A stretch of 64,000 nucleotides of DNA from Corynebacterium lubricantis DSM 45231 (lineage in GTDB: Bacteria > Actinomycetota > Actinomycetes > Mycobacteriales > Mycobacteriaceae): assembly GCF_000379425.1 (NCBI RefSeq), contig NZ_KB902181.1, positions 62,001-126,000 of the forward strand, in the 5' to 3' direction. A program made the position numbers and the translations under genes. The notes below the pieces were generated by a model that did not search any database, was not told the DNA's origin, and saw only the letters and a program-made list of their open reading frames with translations. Below are positions 21,083 to 29,382 of this stretch, piece by piece; within the stretch, counting starts at the first letter, position 1, and each line of letters opens with the position of its first letter.

Positions 21083-21739
21083 TTAGCCCATGGCCTTAAA
21101 CCACGTCGCGACATCCTCGGCTGTAGCCCCGATGAACCGAGACGAGTCGAAGGGAACAACACCTGCGGGGACCTTCTCAGCCAAACCCAACACCTTGCAG
21201 CCGGCAGCAGCCGCCGCGCTCATACCCGCCCACGAGTCCTCAAAAACCAGGCAATCTGCGGGACTTTCGCCCACGCGTGCCGCGGCCTCCAGGTACATTT
21301 CCGGGTCAGGTTTGCCGTGTGCAACCTCATCGCCGGTGATGGTATCCTCGAAATACTCACGTCCCACAGCGTCAATGCAATAGTTCGCCAAGTAGCGCTC
21401 CGTGTTCGTGGTCACCAACATCCGCATGCCACTAGAATGCAGCGAGCTCAAAAGCCCTGGTACGCCTGGATTCGGTTCGAGCTCCTCAGACAAAAGCTGA
21501 CCCATGCGCTCATACATCCAGGATTTATGTGCGGCAGCCTCATCGTCGTTAAGCGACACTCCTGCCCACTGCGCACAAAGACCTAGCGTGTGAGCGAAAC
21601 TCCCGCCGATCGTCTCTTCGCGGATTTCAGGCGTGATCCGACGCCCAAGGCGTTCGGAGAGCTCGTAGGTGGCAATGCCCCACAGGGGTTCCGAATCGAT
21701 CAGAGTGCCATCCATATCCCAGAAAATTGCCTTGGGCAT
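21083..21739 (-). CDS. HAD-superfamily phosphatase (beta-phosphoglucomutase-like)
   Basis: Haloacid-dehalogenase hydrolase of 218 residues. Motif I is FWDMDGTL near residue 6 (nucleophile Asp), motif II is VTTNT near 110, and motifs III/IV are GKPDPEMY and VFEDSWAG near 145-170. A helical cap sits between motifs I and II (subfamily IA). Placement directly upstream of hisE raises the possibility of a role in histidine synthesis, for instance as a histidinol-phosphate phosphatase, but the sequence does not show substrate. Confidence 0.88.
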   Translation of the reverse strand: MPKAIFWDMDGTLIDSEPLWGIATYELSERLGRRITPEIREETIGGSFAHTLGLCAQWAGVSLNDDEAAAHKSWMYERMGQLLSEELEPNPGVPGLLSSLHSSGMRMLVTTNTERYLANYCIDAVGREYFEDTITGDEVAHGKPDPEMYLEAAARVGESPADCLVFEDSWAGMSAAAAAGCKVLGLAEKVPAGVVPFDSSRFIGATAEDVATWFKAMG

Positions 21740-21749
21740 CGTGTGTGTT

Positions 21750-22130
21750 TTACTCCAGGTCAGGTAGTTGGTTCAGCGCCTCTTCCTCGGCGCCTGTTGC
21801 GGCAGAAGCGTTGTAGATCAACTGCTGCAGCTCTTCTTTTTCCTCTGGCTCCAACACAGCATTGGCGTGCTGCTCGTTGAAGGCATAAATATTCGTGTGG
21901 AAGTTCTCCACCACCGCGACAAGTTCTTCGCTGCCTGGATCATCGTCCAAAGTTTCCAGGGCGTCGAGGAACATTTCAATGAGTTTCTGCAAATCAGGCA
22001 GCACCTTTGGATCAAAAGGCTGCTCCCAGAACTCTTTGTCTTCCTCACGAAGATACGAGCCCGAGGCGAATGTATGCAGGTCTGAGATGAATTCGTCGAC
22101 GTCAGCTTGGAACTGTTCACGGATGGTCAT
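21750..22130 (-). CDS. Conserved acidic hypothetical protein
   Basis: Not recognised. The 126-residue product is strongly acidic, rich in Glu, Asp, Gln and Leu, and predicted by eye to be mostly helical. It has no signal peptide, membrane segment or cysteine. A GGGAGA sequence lies about 11 nt upstream of the ATG. It lies 10 bp before the HAD gene and 24 bp after mshC, so it probably belongs to the same minus-strand run. Confidence 0.75.
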   Translation of the reverse strand: MTIREQFQADVDEFISDLHTFASGSYLREEDKEFWEQPFDPKVLPDLQKLIEMFLDALETLDDDPGSEELVAVVENFHTNIYAFNEQHANAVLEPEEKEELQQLIYNASAATGAEEEALNQLPDLE

Positions 22131-22154
22131 GATGACTATTGTCTCCCAAATTCC

Positions 22155-23372
22155 TTAGAGGCGCACGCCGAGAAGCCCATGGACAGCGGTTTTGATCAAA
22201 TCGCCGTGGTCGCCGGTGGCATTATCGACGATCTCGAGCGCAGCAGGTGTGTCCAGATCGTTCGAGAGCGCTTCGCGCAGCTTCACGACGATTGCCTCTG
22301 CCTCCAATTGGGAACTTTCCTGCGACAGATTTTCGCGCCATTTAGTCAGGCGCTGCTCTGCCTTCTTAAGAATGTCCTCAGAGAAGTCCCGATCGTCGCG
22401 GTAGTGGCTGGAGAACAACGCGAGGCGGATGGCGCCCGGCTCGTGGCCCTGCTCGGTGAGCTTGTGCACGAAGACCAGGTTGCCCAAGGACTTGGACATT
22501 TTCACGCCATCGAGTCCGATCATGCCCGAGTGGACATAGTGGCCGGCCATCCGGTCGATGCCGTGCGCTGCCTCGGCGTGTGCAGCCGAGAACTCGTGGT
22601 GCGGGAAAGCCAAGTCGCTGCCGCCACCCTGGATAGCGAAATGCGACCCAAGGCGGTTGGTGGCAATGGCGGAACACTCGACGTGCCAGCCAGGGCGCCC
22701 CGGGCCAAAAGGCGAGGACCACGCGGGTTCACCTTCGCGGTGGCCACGCCACACGAGTGCGTCAAGGGGATCGCGCTTGCCTTCGCGGTCAGGGTCTCCC
22801 CCGCGCTCCGCGAATGCCTCTGCCATCTCGGTATCAGAGTAATTCGACTCGTAGCCGAAATTCTCGGTCGCCTCGATGGAGGCGTAGACATCGCCCTGGT
22901 CGAGCTTGTAGGCGGCGCCTTTTTCTAGCAGCGCGGTGACCATGTCGATGACTTCGTCCACCGATTCTATTGCACCGATGTAATCGCGGGGCGGGATGAT
23001 ATCGAGGACATCCATGTCAGAGCGGAACAGATCGATCTGGCTCTTGCCAAGATCCCGCCAGTCAACGCCGTCGCGCTCGGCGCGCTCAAACAGTGGGTCA
23101 TCGACATCGGTGATGTTTTGCACGTAGTGGACTTTGTGCCCGTTGGCCAAAAGGATTCGGTGCACCAGATCGAACGTGAGATACGTGGCCGCGTGGCCCA
23201 GGTGAGTCGAATCATACGGGGTAATTCCACAGACATACATGCCAACTTCGGCGTTAGCGTCTGTGGAGTTGACCTCCACTGGGCGGATCTTTTGATCCGC
23301 CGTGTCATAGAGATTGAGTGGTACTTCTTTTCCCGCAACGACGGGTATTTCAGGTTTTGGCCAAGACTGCAT
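22155..23372 (-). CDS. mshC: L-cysteine:1D-myo-inositol 2-amino-2-deoxy-alpha-D-glucopyranoside ligase
   Basis: Mycothiol biosynthesis enzyme that ligates cysteine to GlcN-Ins, using ATP. The 405 residues resemble class I cysteinyl-tRNA synthetase but lack the anticodon domain. The HIGH motif appears as HLGHA near 57, the KMSKS motif as KMSKSLGN near 294, with the zinc-site Cys in [21 protein letters not shown] lies 7 nt before the ATG; its TAA is the uppP stop codon, so this start is preferred over an upstream in-frame one. Confidence 0.95.
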   Translation of the reverse strand: MQSWPKPEIPVVAGKEVPLNLYDTADQKIRPVEVNSTDANAEVGMYVCGITPYDSTHLGHAATYLTFDLVHRILLANGHKVHYVQNITDVDDPLFERAERDGVDWRDLGKSQIDLFRSDMDVLDIIPPRDYIGAIESVDEVIDMVTALLEKGAAYKLDQGDVYASIEATENFGYESNYSDTEMAEAFAERGGDPDREGKRDPLDALVWRGHREGEPAWSSPFGPGRPGWHVECSAIATNRLGSHFAIQGGGSDLAFPHHEFSAAHAEAAHGIDRMAGHYVHSGMIGLDGVKMSKSLGNLVFVHKLTEQGHEPGAIRLALFSSHYRDDRDFSEDILKKAEQRLTKWRENLSQESSQLEAEAIVVKLREALSNDLDTPAALEIVDNATGDHGDLIKTAVHGLLGVRL

Positions 23373-23382
23373 GCGCTTAACC

Positions 23383-24240
23383 TTACATCGGTGCCATGAC
23401 ACCGGTTGCAAGCAAGATCATGACGATGATGCCCACAGGGATGCGGTAGGCCGCGAACCATGCAAACGAGTGGTTGGAGACAAACTTCAGCAACCAGGCA
23501 ATAGAGACATAACCCAGCACGAAACAGATGAGCACGCCGACGCCGAGCTGCATGCCCGTCGCAGCCATACCAGCCTGAGGGGCAAAGGCGTCAGGCAAGG
23601 AGAACAAGCCCGAAGCCAAGACCGCAGGGATGGCCAGCAGGAAGGAGAACCGGGTGGCAACTTCACGGTCGAGGTTCATAAACAGACCACCCGAGATCGT
23701 GCCACCGGAACGCGAGACACCAGGAATCAGTGAGAGACACTGGAACAAGCCCATGACAATGGCGTCCTTCATGGTCAGGTCCTCATATCCGCGGTTCTTC
23801 TTGCCCACGCGTTCCGCCCAGATGAACACGAAAGAGAAGACGATCAGCACGGTCGCGGTGATCCACAGATTGCGCAGGTTCTCACGGATGAGGTCCTTGC
23901 CGAAGAATCCGAGGACACCGACTGGGATCGTGCCGACGATGACCATCCATCCCATCTTGTAGTCCTGGCCGCGCTTGTCCTTATTGAAGACACCGGCGAA
24001 CCAGCCGGTCAGGATGCGCCAGATGTCTTTTGCGAAGAACACCAGCACGGCTGCTTCGGTGCCGAGCTGGATCACCGCGGTAAATGACGCACCTGCATCT
24101 TCGCCCCAGAACAACTCCGAGACGATACGCAGGTGCCCTGAAGAGGACACCGGAAGAAATTCGGTGAGACCTTGAACGACGGAAAGCACGATGACCTGTA
24201 ACCATGACATCTGATCCGCAACTTGAGCTACTTCATTCAC
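23383..24240 (-). CDS. uppP: Undecaprenyl-diphosphatase UppP (BacA)
   Basis: Integral membrane phosphatase that recycles undecaprenyl diphosphate to the monophosphate carrier for cell-wall synthesis; it confers bacitracin tolerance. The 285-residue protein has the catalytic signatures [16 protein letters not shown] near residue 20 and PGVSRSGGT near 175, with about seven or eight membrane helices. The GTG at 24240 is chosen because TAGGGT is 8 nt upstream; an ATG at 24210 is possible. Matches Rv2136c in the remembered synteny. Confidence 0.95.
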   Translation of the reverse strand: MNEVAQVADQMSWLQVIVLSVVQGLTEFLPVSSSGHLRIVSELFWGEDAGASFTAVIQLGTEAAVLVFFAKDIWRILTGWFAGVFNKDKRGQDYKMGWMVIVGTIPVGVLGFFGKDLIRENLRNLWITATVLIVFSFVFIWAERVGKKNRGYEDLTMKDAIVMGLFQCLSLIPGVSRSGGTISGGLFMNLDREVATRFSFLLAIPAVLASGLFSLPDAFAPQAGMAATGMQLGVGVLICFVLGYVSIAWLLKFVSNHSFAWFAAYRIPVGIIVMILLATGVMAPM

Positions 24241-24248
24241 GTCGAACC

Positions 24249-24264
24249 ACCCTACCGCTAATGT
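24249..24264. promoter_or_regulatory. Face-to-face leaderless promoters of uppP and the aldo/keto reductase-like gene
   Basis: TAGGGT on the minus strand (24249-24254) is 8 nt from the uppP GTG. TAATGT on the plus strand (24259-24264) is 7 nt from the GTG at 24272. The start codons are 31 bp apart, so each -10 lies in the core promoter of the other gene. Confidence 0.55.
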
Positions 24265-24271
24265 GGGGCGA

Positions 24272-25123
24272 GTGAAGAAACGAAACGTGGGACACAGCGG
24301 ACTGAAAATTTCACCGATTGGGTTGTCCGCTGCCTCGTGGACTGCCGACACGGCAACTGAACTTTTGAGCGCATTTGTTGACGCTGGCGGAAACCTCATC
24401 ACCGTTACCTCCGAGATGCTGCCACTTATTGCTCCGGCGATTGCACAGGTAGGGCGAGAAAAACTGGTGATCTCCTTGACCGCGGGTGTGGACATGTCAC
24501 TGCCTGTCGGTCAGCGCGTGGATTGTTCCCGAACAGCTTTGCGACGAAGTCTCGTCCGCGCGTTGAGCGAATCGGGCCTCGAATACGTAGATATTTTCTC
24601 GGCGGCTTACTGGGATCCCCGAACCCCATCACATGAAGTTTCAAGCACGCTCGCGGAAATCGTACAGTCAGGTCACGCAATGTACGCAGGTGCAGCTGGC
24701 TATGCGGGGTGGCAATTGGCGGTGACTCCCGGACTCACGGCAGCGCACAACGAGTACTCCCTTTTGCGTCGAGAAGTAGAAGAGGAACTTCTACCGGCCG
24801 CGGATCACCTCGGGGTTGGCACGATTGCCGCCGCACCATTGGCCCGCGGACTGCTCTCGAGTGGCTATACAGTCAATTCGCCCGCTGTCCACCCATATCG
24901 CGGCGACAAATCCCGCACCATCGTCGAGGCCGTGGCAACGGCCGCCGAGGGCTTGTCCATGAGCCCCGCCGCAACAGCATTGGCCTGGGTTCTCGGCCGA
25001 GAAGGCATTAGCGGAGCGATTGTCGGGGCCCAGTCTGCTGAAGAGCTGACGCAACTCCTTCCTGCTGCGCAGACCCCGCTTCCCCGGCCGATCATGGCCG
25101 CCCTCGACGACGTGTCAAAGTAA
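24272..25123 (+). CDS. Aldo/keto reductase-like protein, catalytic residues not conserved
   Basis: The 283-residue protein has the overall order of an aldo/keto reductase: N-terminal [18 protein letters not shown]-barrel strands, and the NADPH-site end [20 protein letters not shown] near 250. The catalytic tetrad is not visible. The usual Tyr after strand 2 is missing (NLITVTSE), the catalytic Lys position reads VISLTAG, and the His of the HWPD motif is replaced in AAYWDP. It may be a ligand binder rather than an oxidoreductase. The leaderless GTG at 24272 is used; a GTG at 24263 overlaps the -10. By context it corresponds to the gene near uppP and lppL in relatives. Confidence 0.8.
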   Translation: MKKRNVGHSGLKISPIGLSAASWTADTATELLSAFVDAGGNLITVTSEMLPLIAPAIAQVGREKLVISLTAGVDMSLPVGQRVDCSRTALRRSLVRALSESGLEYVDIFSAAYWDPRTPSHEVSSTLAEIVQSGHAMYAGAAGYAGWQLAVTPGLTAAHNEYSLLRREVEEELLPAADHLGVGTIAAAPLARGLLSSGYTVNSPAVHPYRGDKSRTIVEAVATAAEGLSMSPAATALAWVLGREGISGAIVGAQSAEELTQLLPAAQTPLPRPIMAALDDVSK

Positions 25124-25180
25124 CAGTTCAACGTGACGTACATCCTCACGATTGAATAGGGCTTCTTAGGCGCGCCTTGC

Positions 25181-25186
25181 TAGGCT
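25181..25186 (+). promoter_or_regulatory. -10 box of leaderless lppL transcript
   Basis: TAGGCT followed by 8 nt and the GTG at 25195. No Shine-Dalgarno sequence is present. Confidence 0.5.
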
Positions 25187-25194
25187 TAACCTCT

Positions 25195-26208
25195 GTGAAG
25201 AACCTCAAAACCATCGCCCTCATCTCTACTCTGACACTTGGGCTTGCTGCATGCGGTCAAGACACCGCTCCAGAAGCTTCTCAAGAAATGGGTGATGCAA
25301 AGCCACAGGCCTCACCGCAAGATGCCAATCCCGATGGCGAGGTCCACGAATTCGACTCCATCATCGATATGGATCAGACCGGCGACGTTCTCGGTCTCAG
25401 GACTGATTCCATACTGACTGTTGGCACCATTGATGCCATCACCTCGGGATCGGCCACGGAAATCCCGCTGGATGACACCTGCACCGATGTCTCCGCCAAT
25501 GACGGAAAGTTCGTTATCACCTGCGACACCACGGTGCGCGTCATTGACTCTGCGACGGACTCGGAATCCTCGATCACGACTGAGGAGCCGATGCAATCGT
25601 CGGCAATTGTTCGTTCTGGCGAGATCATCACCGCATCGGGTACCGAAAACAAGGCATGGGTCTACCGCGACGGAGAGCGTGTCGACGATTTCATGGTCCA
25701 GGACCCCACCGACGAGATGATCGCAGTGCAACACGACGATGGGCAACCTGATTCCATCGTGCGCATCAACCGCCTCAACACCACCATCCAGGACCTCGAC
25801 TGGGAAAACGGGCGGGCTGGCGGCACGCTGCGCGTGGGCATGGGCATTGGGCAAGCAGTCCCAGGCAATGACGGTCTGGTGATTGTCTCCGACGCCATGG
25901 GTCCTCAACTGGCTATCTATACAGTGGGCGAGGTCGTCCGCTTGCAACAAACTGCTCCAGTTGCAGCAGATCCTTGGGGTGTTGCATGGGATAACAATCG
26001 CAACCTCGCGTGGATTGCGTCGACATCGACGAATACCGCGTCAGGCTACGACATCTCCAACGGCGTTCCACTGGAACAATCAACCGTAAACACTGTCCCC
26101 GATGCACTCGATATGGCAGTTTTGGAAGACGGAACCCTCGTGTTCGCCTCCGCATCCGGTGCGGGTCTGCAAGTTATCAATCCAAATTCTGTGACCGAAG
26201 AAGGATAA
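25195..26208 (+). CDS. lppL: Lipoprotein LppL-like
   Basis: Secreted lipoprotein of about 337 residues. The signal peptide (residues 1-19) ends in a lipobox LAAC with Cys20 as the lipidation site. The rest is a series of beta-strand-rich repeats (for example GKFVITCDTTVRVIDSATD, DGLVIVSDAMGPQLAIYTVGE, AWDNNRNLAWIAST) resembling a beta-propeller. Function unknown; the name comes from position between uppP and pyrD as in M. tuberculosis Rv2138. The start is GTG at 25195; a TTG at 25177 would precede the promoter box. Only 6 bp separate it from pyrD. Confidence 0.85.
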   Translation: MKNLKTIALISTLTLGLAACGQDTAPEASQEMGDAKPQASPQDANPDGEVHEFDSIIDMDQTGDVLGLRTDSILTVGTIDAITSGSATEIPLDDTCTDVSANDGKFVITCDTTVRVIDSATDSESSITTEEPMQSSAIVRSGEIITASGTENKAWVYRDGERVDDFMVQDPTDEMIAVQHDDGQPDSIVRINRLNTTIQDLDWENGRAGGTLRVGMGIGQAVPGNDGLVIVSDAMGPQLAIYTVGEVVRLQQTAPVAADPWGVAWDNNRNLAWIASTSTNTASGYDISNGVPLEQSTVNTVPDALDMAVLEDGTLVFASASGAGLQVINPNSVTEEG

Positions 26209-26214
26209 TTCACC

Positions 26215-27300
26215 ATGGGCCTTTATGACCTAGCGCTTAAGACAATGTTTCTCATCCCACCGGAGCGCATCCACGGGATTATCAACTTAGGGCTTAAAAC
26301 CCTCCACTCGGTCCCCGTGGTCAACCGGGCAATGGAGTCCGCGGTGCGGGTCAAAGATCCCGTCCTCTCCCAGGAGCTGTTGGGCACCACTTTTCCCGCG
26401 CCGCTCGGCCTAGCCGCAGGTTTCGACAAGAACGCTGCGTCAATTGACGCGTGGGGTGCCGTCGGTTTCGGTTACGCAGAGCTTGGCACGGTCACACCCA
26501 AGCCGCAGCCTGGCAATCCCGCACCGCGCCTCTTCCGCTTGCCTCAAGATAAAGCCATCCTCAACCGGATGGGCTTTAACAACAAGGGTGCGCTCGAGGT
26601 TGCTGAAGGACTAAAGAAGCGGAAGTCCTCGGATGTCGTCGGCATCAATATCGGAAAGAATAAGACGTCAACGGACGCTGTTGCCGACTTCCGCCAAGGA
26701 GCCGCGGCCTTAGGTAATCTCGCGGACTATGTCGCGGTCAATGTCTCGTCTCCAAACACGCCTGGTCTGCGCGACCTGCAGGCCGTCGCAGAATTGCGGC
26801 CCCTACTCGTCGCAGTAAAAGAAGCGACAGATTCCCCGGTATTGGTAAAGATCGCACCTGACTTAGCTGACGACGACATCCTGCAGATCGCAGACCTCGC
26901 TATCGAGCTGGGTCTGGCGGGTATTATTGCCACTAACACCACGATCTCGCGCGAAGGACTGGCAACAGACTCCGACGAGGTCGCTGCAATGGGAGCTGGC
27001 GGAATCTCCGGGGATCCGCTCAACGAACGCTCGCTTGAAGTACTCAAGCTCGTGCGCAAGCATGTAGGCGACAAACTGCTCATCATTAGCGTGGGAGGTA
27101 TTTCCACGCCTGAGCGAGCATGGGAACGTATTACGGCAGGCGCAAACCTGCTCCAAGGCTATACGCCTTTCATTTACGGTGGCCTCGGGTGGATTCACTC
27201 CGTGCACACCGGTTTGGCAAGCCAAGTCCGAGCCCACGGCCTCAGCAACATCAGCGAAGCGGTGGGCAGCGGACTTACATGGCGGAACGACGCAATATAA
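26215..27300 (+). CDS. pyrD: Dihydroorotate dehydrogenase (quinone), class 2
   Basis: FMN enzyme of pyrimidine synthesis that oxidises dihydroorotate with membrane quinone. The 361 residues include the N-terminal amphipathic membrane-association helices of class 2 (about 1-40), the FMN site, and NVSSPNTPGLRDLQ near 180 with the catalytic Ser. GAAGGA is 9 nt upstream of the ATG. It probably shares a transcript with lppL. Its 3' end overlaps the facing membrane-protein gene by 26 bp. Confidence 0.96.
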   Translation: MGLYDLALKTMFLIPPERIHGIINLGLKTLHSVPVVNRAMESAVRVKDPVLSQELLGTTFPAPLGLAAGFDKNAASIDAWGAVGFGYAELGTVTPKPQPGNPAPRLFRLPQDKAILNRMGFNNKGALEVAEGLKKRKSSDVVGINIGKNKTSTDAVADFRQGAAALGNLADYVAVNVSSPNTPGLRDLQAVAELRPLLVAVKEATDSPVLVKIAPDLADDDILQIADLAIELGLAGIIATNTTISREGLATDSDEVAAMGAGGISGDPLNERSLEVLKLVRKHVGDKLLIISVGGISTPERAWERITAGANLLQGYTPFIYGGLGWIHSVHTGLASQVRAHGLSNISEAVGSGLTWRNDAI

Positions 27301-27622
27301 GCGCGCAGAGCACCGCGACACCGGCGTACATTGCCAACCAGTAGGTGGCCATGACGCCGAGCTCAATCGTCGGCAGGAAAACGCTAAGCAGGATCAGCGC
27401 AACGGCGACGATGAGCGCTGCTACTTGCTTCTTTGAGGCTGGCTGGTCGCGGCGCATCGTCGCAAAGCCTCCGAAGAGTAATGCACCGATCCAAATGAAG
27501 ACGCTGCCGAGCGTGATAGTAAACACTCCGCCACCGTTGATGAAGGCGATGACAGCTTGGATGATCAGAACGAGGGCGAGTGCCATGAAGGCACCGCCCA
27601 CGCGAATTTGTAAAGGAATCAT
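27275..27622 (-). CDS. Small four-helix membrane protein, unknown
   Basis: Not recognised. The 115 residues give four hydrophobic segments (about 8-28, 33-52, 67-84 and 89-108) with a short cytoplasmic RRDQPASKK loop in the middle. Its ATG immediately abuts the stop codon of the PEBP gene, so it should be co-transcribed with and translationally coupled to it. The last 26 bp overlap pyrD. Confidence 0.75.
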   Translation of the reverse strand: MIPLQIRVGGAFMALALVLIIQAVIAFINGGGVFTITLGSVFIWIGALLFGGFATMRRDQPASKKQVAALIVAVALILLSVFLPTIELGVMATYWLAMYAGVAVLCALILRRSAM

Positions 27623-28177
27623 TTAAGACTTGTTCTCGTAATATCCCCACAGCACTGTCCGCGCAATGGAATGGAAGTAAAGGTTAAAGCCGAGGACAGT
27701 GGCAGTGGAATCGGGATCGATGTCCAATTCCTCTACGTCGACAGCATGTACAGCATACAGGTAACGATGCGGTGCATGGCCTGCGGGAGGTGCAGCGCCG
27801 TAGTGCTCGCGCAGCCCGGAATCACCCTTGAGAGTGACTACCCCATCGAGTCCGCGCAGAGTGGCATCGGAGCCCGCTCCCGTAGGCAGTTCGGTGACTG
27901 ACACAGGGATATTAAAGACTGCCCAGTGCCAAAAGCCGGATGCGGTTGGCGCATCCGGATCAAAACACGTGATTGCCAGGGACTTTGTGCCTGCGGGAAG
28001 GTCGGACCACGAGAGTTGCGGAGAAATGGATTCCGGAGCGCGAAGCTTTTCCGGAAGTTCCTGGCCATTTTCCAAGTCCGTGGAGGTCAGAGTAAACGAT
28101 GGCAGGTCCTTCAAAGGTGCATAAGGATCAGGACCTGGGAATTGGTCTTGCACATAATCTGGTGTGTTTGTAGCCAT
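27623..28177 (-). CDS. YbhB/YbcL family phosphatidylethanolamine-binding protein
   Basis: PEBP/Raf-kinase-inhibitor-like protein of 184 residues. The family ligand site is visible: DPDAPTASGFWHWAVFNIP near 70-88 and a GAAPPAGHAPHRY segment near 125. It is cytoplasmic, with no signal peptide. Ligand unknown. Matches the position of Rv2140c in the remembered synteny and marks the right end of that conserved block. Confidence 0.9.
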   Translation of the reverse strand: MATNTPDYVQDQFPGPDPYAPLKDLPSFTLTSTDLENGQELPEKLRAPESISPQLSWSDLPAGTKSLAITCFDPDAPTASGFWHWAVFNIPVSVTELPTGAGSDATLRGLDGVVTLKGDSGLREHYGAAPPAGHAPHRYLYAVHAVDVEELDIDPDSTATVLGFNLYFHSIARTVLWGYYENKS

Positions 28178-28265
28178 AGTTCTTTTCTACCTGAATCGAG
28201 TCAAAGATGTGATGGATTACAACGATGCAATTTTATCGCCTCAATTATGCGGTTAACGTGGCGAT

Positions 28266-28295
28266 TTGTGTGTAGTTAGTAGTTCGGGATAAAGT
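28266..28295 (+). promoter_or_regulatory. Promoter of tRNA-Leu
   Basis: TTGTGT (28266-28271) and TAAAGT (28290-28295) with an 18-bp spacer. Transcription would begin about 33 nt before the mature tRNA 5' end. Confidence 0.5.
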
Positions 28296-28334
28296 ACTTC
28301 AAGTGCCCAGCCGAGAGGTTGAAAACAATACCCA

Positions 28335-28423
28335 GCCCGGGTGGCGGAATGGCAGACGCGCTAGCTTGAGGTGCTAGTGTCCTATTAACGGACGTGGGGG
28401 TTCAAGTCCCCCTCCGGGCACCA
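28335..28423 (+). tRNA. tRNA-Leu (anticodon GAG)
   Basis: Class II tRNA with a long variable arm. Acceptor stem GCCCGGG pairs with TCCGGGC (one G-U). The anticodon stem CTAGC/GCTAG encloses the loop TTGAGGT with GAG at 34-36, reading CUC and CUU. The T arm GGGGG-TTCAAGT-CCCCC and an encoded CCA end (28421-28423) are present. It lies at the break between two blocks of conserved synteny. Confidence 0.95.
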
Positions 28424-28427
28424 TTAT

Positions 28428-28475
28428 GTGTGCGGTTTCAGACATTAAATGTTTGGAGTCGCACACTTTTTTATT
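28428..28475 (+). terminator. Rho-independent terminator after tRNA-Leu
   Basis: Stem GTGTGCG (28428-28434) with CGCACAC (28460-28466), an inner helix CAGACAT/ATGTTTG, then a run of six T from 28467. Confidence 0.75.
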
Positions 28476-28796
28476 TAAATCTTTAAAGATGTGCACTTTG
28501 CACGACTTTGTTTTCTACGACCTGCGGTTTTATATTTCGCAGTGCGTTAGGTTCGGGCCGGGGGCTCCAGTTGGTCGAAAAGCGGACCTAACGTCGGGCG
28601 TAAACTAAAACCCCAGGTCAGATAATGGTGATATCTGGCAAACTGCACCTACTGGGTGTTACCCCACGATTCCCACTTTGCCGGCGGAAATAATATTGGT
28701 GTTTCCTTTGTTCTTGGCGTTAGAATGTTTTGTACCGAGTAGTCCATCGCACTAGACTGAGCGGTACGTCAAACTCAAGGAGACACCGGAGACACC
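28476..28796 (+). other. Structured non-coding region between tRNA-Leu and the SnoaL-like gene
   Basis: No convincing gene; a 60-codon ORF here starts inside the tRNA terminator and has no family features. Dyads are present: CGTTAGGT (28545-28552) with ACCTAACG (28586-28593), perfect, and CAGATA (28619-28624) with TATCTG (28632-28637). Downstream, TAGAAT (28721-28726) with TTGGTG at 28696 could be a promoter for the next gene, and AAGGAG/GGAG sequences precede its ATG. Whether the dyads are a leader structure, a small RNA or a DNA-binding site cannot be told from sequence alone. Confidence 0.5.
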
Positions 28797-29300
28797 ATGG
28801 CACTGACAAACGAAGACCTGATCACACGCACTGAGATCCACGACGCACTCGTCGCCTACTCTCAGGGCCTCGATCAGCGTAACTGGGACCTGTACGACAA
28901 AGCGTGGACCGAAGAAGCAACCTTCGAGGCTCCCGATGAGGGAATCGAGCCTATCAAGGCGACCGACCTGAAGAAGTTGCTGCAAAGTTCCAACGATTCG
29001 ACCCGTTTGTCGGGCCAGCATCTGCTGAACAACACCCACTACCACATCGACGGCGACACCGCCCGGACGATCACTGAGGTCTCCTGGGTGACCCTCCAGA
29101 CCACGGATAAGCCAAATATCGTCTTCGAGGTCCGCGCTGGCGGCATGTACGTCGATGACTTGGAGAAGACTGAGGCTGGCTGGCGCATCGCCAAGCGCAT
29201 TCTGGTCACGAAGAACAAGAGCACTCGTGGCGTGTTCTACACGGATGAGCGCATCGCAAATATCCGCGACTACGCGTTGAATACCAACTGGTACAAGTAA
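28797..29300 (+). CDS. SnoaL/NTF2-like fold protein
   Basis: Small alpha+beta-barrel protein of 167 residues with the NTF2/SnoaL pattern: an N-terminal helical region (TRTEIHDALVAYSQGLDQRNWDLY), then WTEEATFE, GQHLLNNTHYHIDGDTA and a final WRIAKRILVTKN strand. The first pattern is typical of polyketide cyclases, dehydratases and ring-hydroxylating dioxygenase beta-like subunits. Substrate unknown. GGAG is 6 nt upstream of the ATG. The MFS transporter gene follows after 82 bp. Confidence 0.8.
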   Translation: MALTNEDLITRTEIHDALVAYSQGLDQRNWDLYDKAWTEEATFEAPDEGIEPIKATDLKKLLQSSNDSTRLSGQHLLNNTHYHIDGDTARTITEVSWVTLQTTDKPNIVFEVRAGGMYVDDLEKTEAGWRIAKRILVTKNKSTRGVFYTDERIANIRDYALNTNWYK

Positions 29301-29316
29301 ATAACCGCACTCCTAG

Positions 29317-29357
29317 CGACGATCAGCCGGAGCAACTAACTGCTTTGGGGATCGTCG
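29317..29357 (+). repeat. Inverted repeat between SnoaL-like and MFS genes
   Basis: CGACGATC (29317-29324) and GATCGTCG (29350-29357) form a perfect 8-bp stem, with an inner AGCA/TGCT pair. There is no T-tract, so it could be an attenuator, an RNA-stability element or an operator. Confidence 0.45.
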
Positions 29358-29382
29358 TTATGTCTTGATAGAAGGAACAATA

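Noticed and set aside
28335..28423. tRNA-Leu as a prophage or island attachment site
   Set aside because: No integrase gene and no duplicate of the tRNA 3' end found in the following region.
28426..28608. 60-codon plus-strand ORF after tRNA-Leu
   Set aside because: It begins inside the tRNA terminator stem and its translation looks random.
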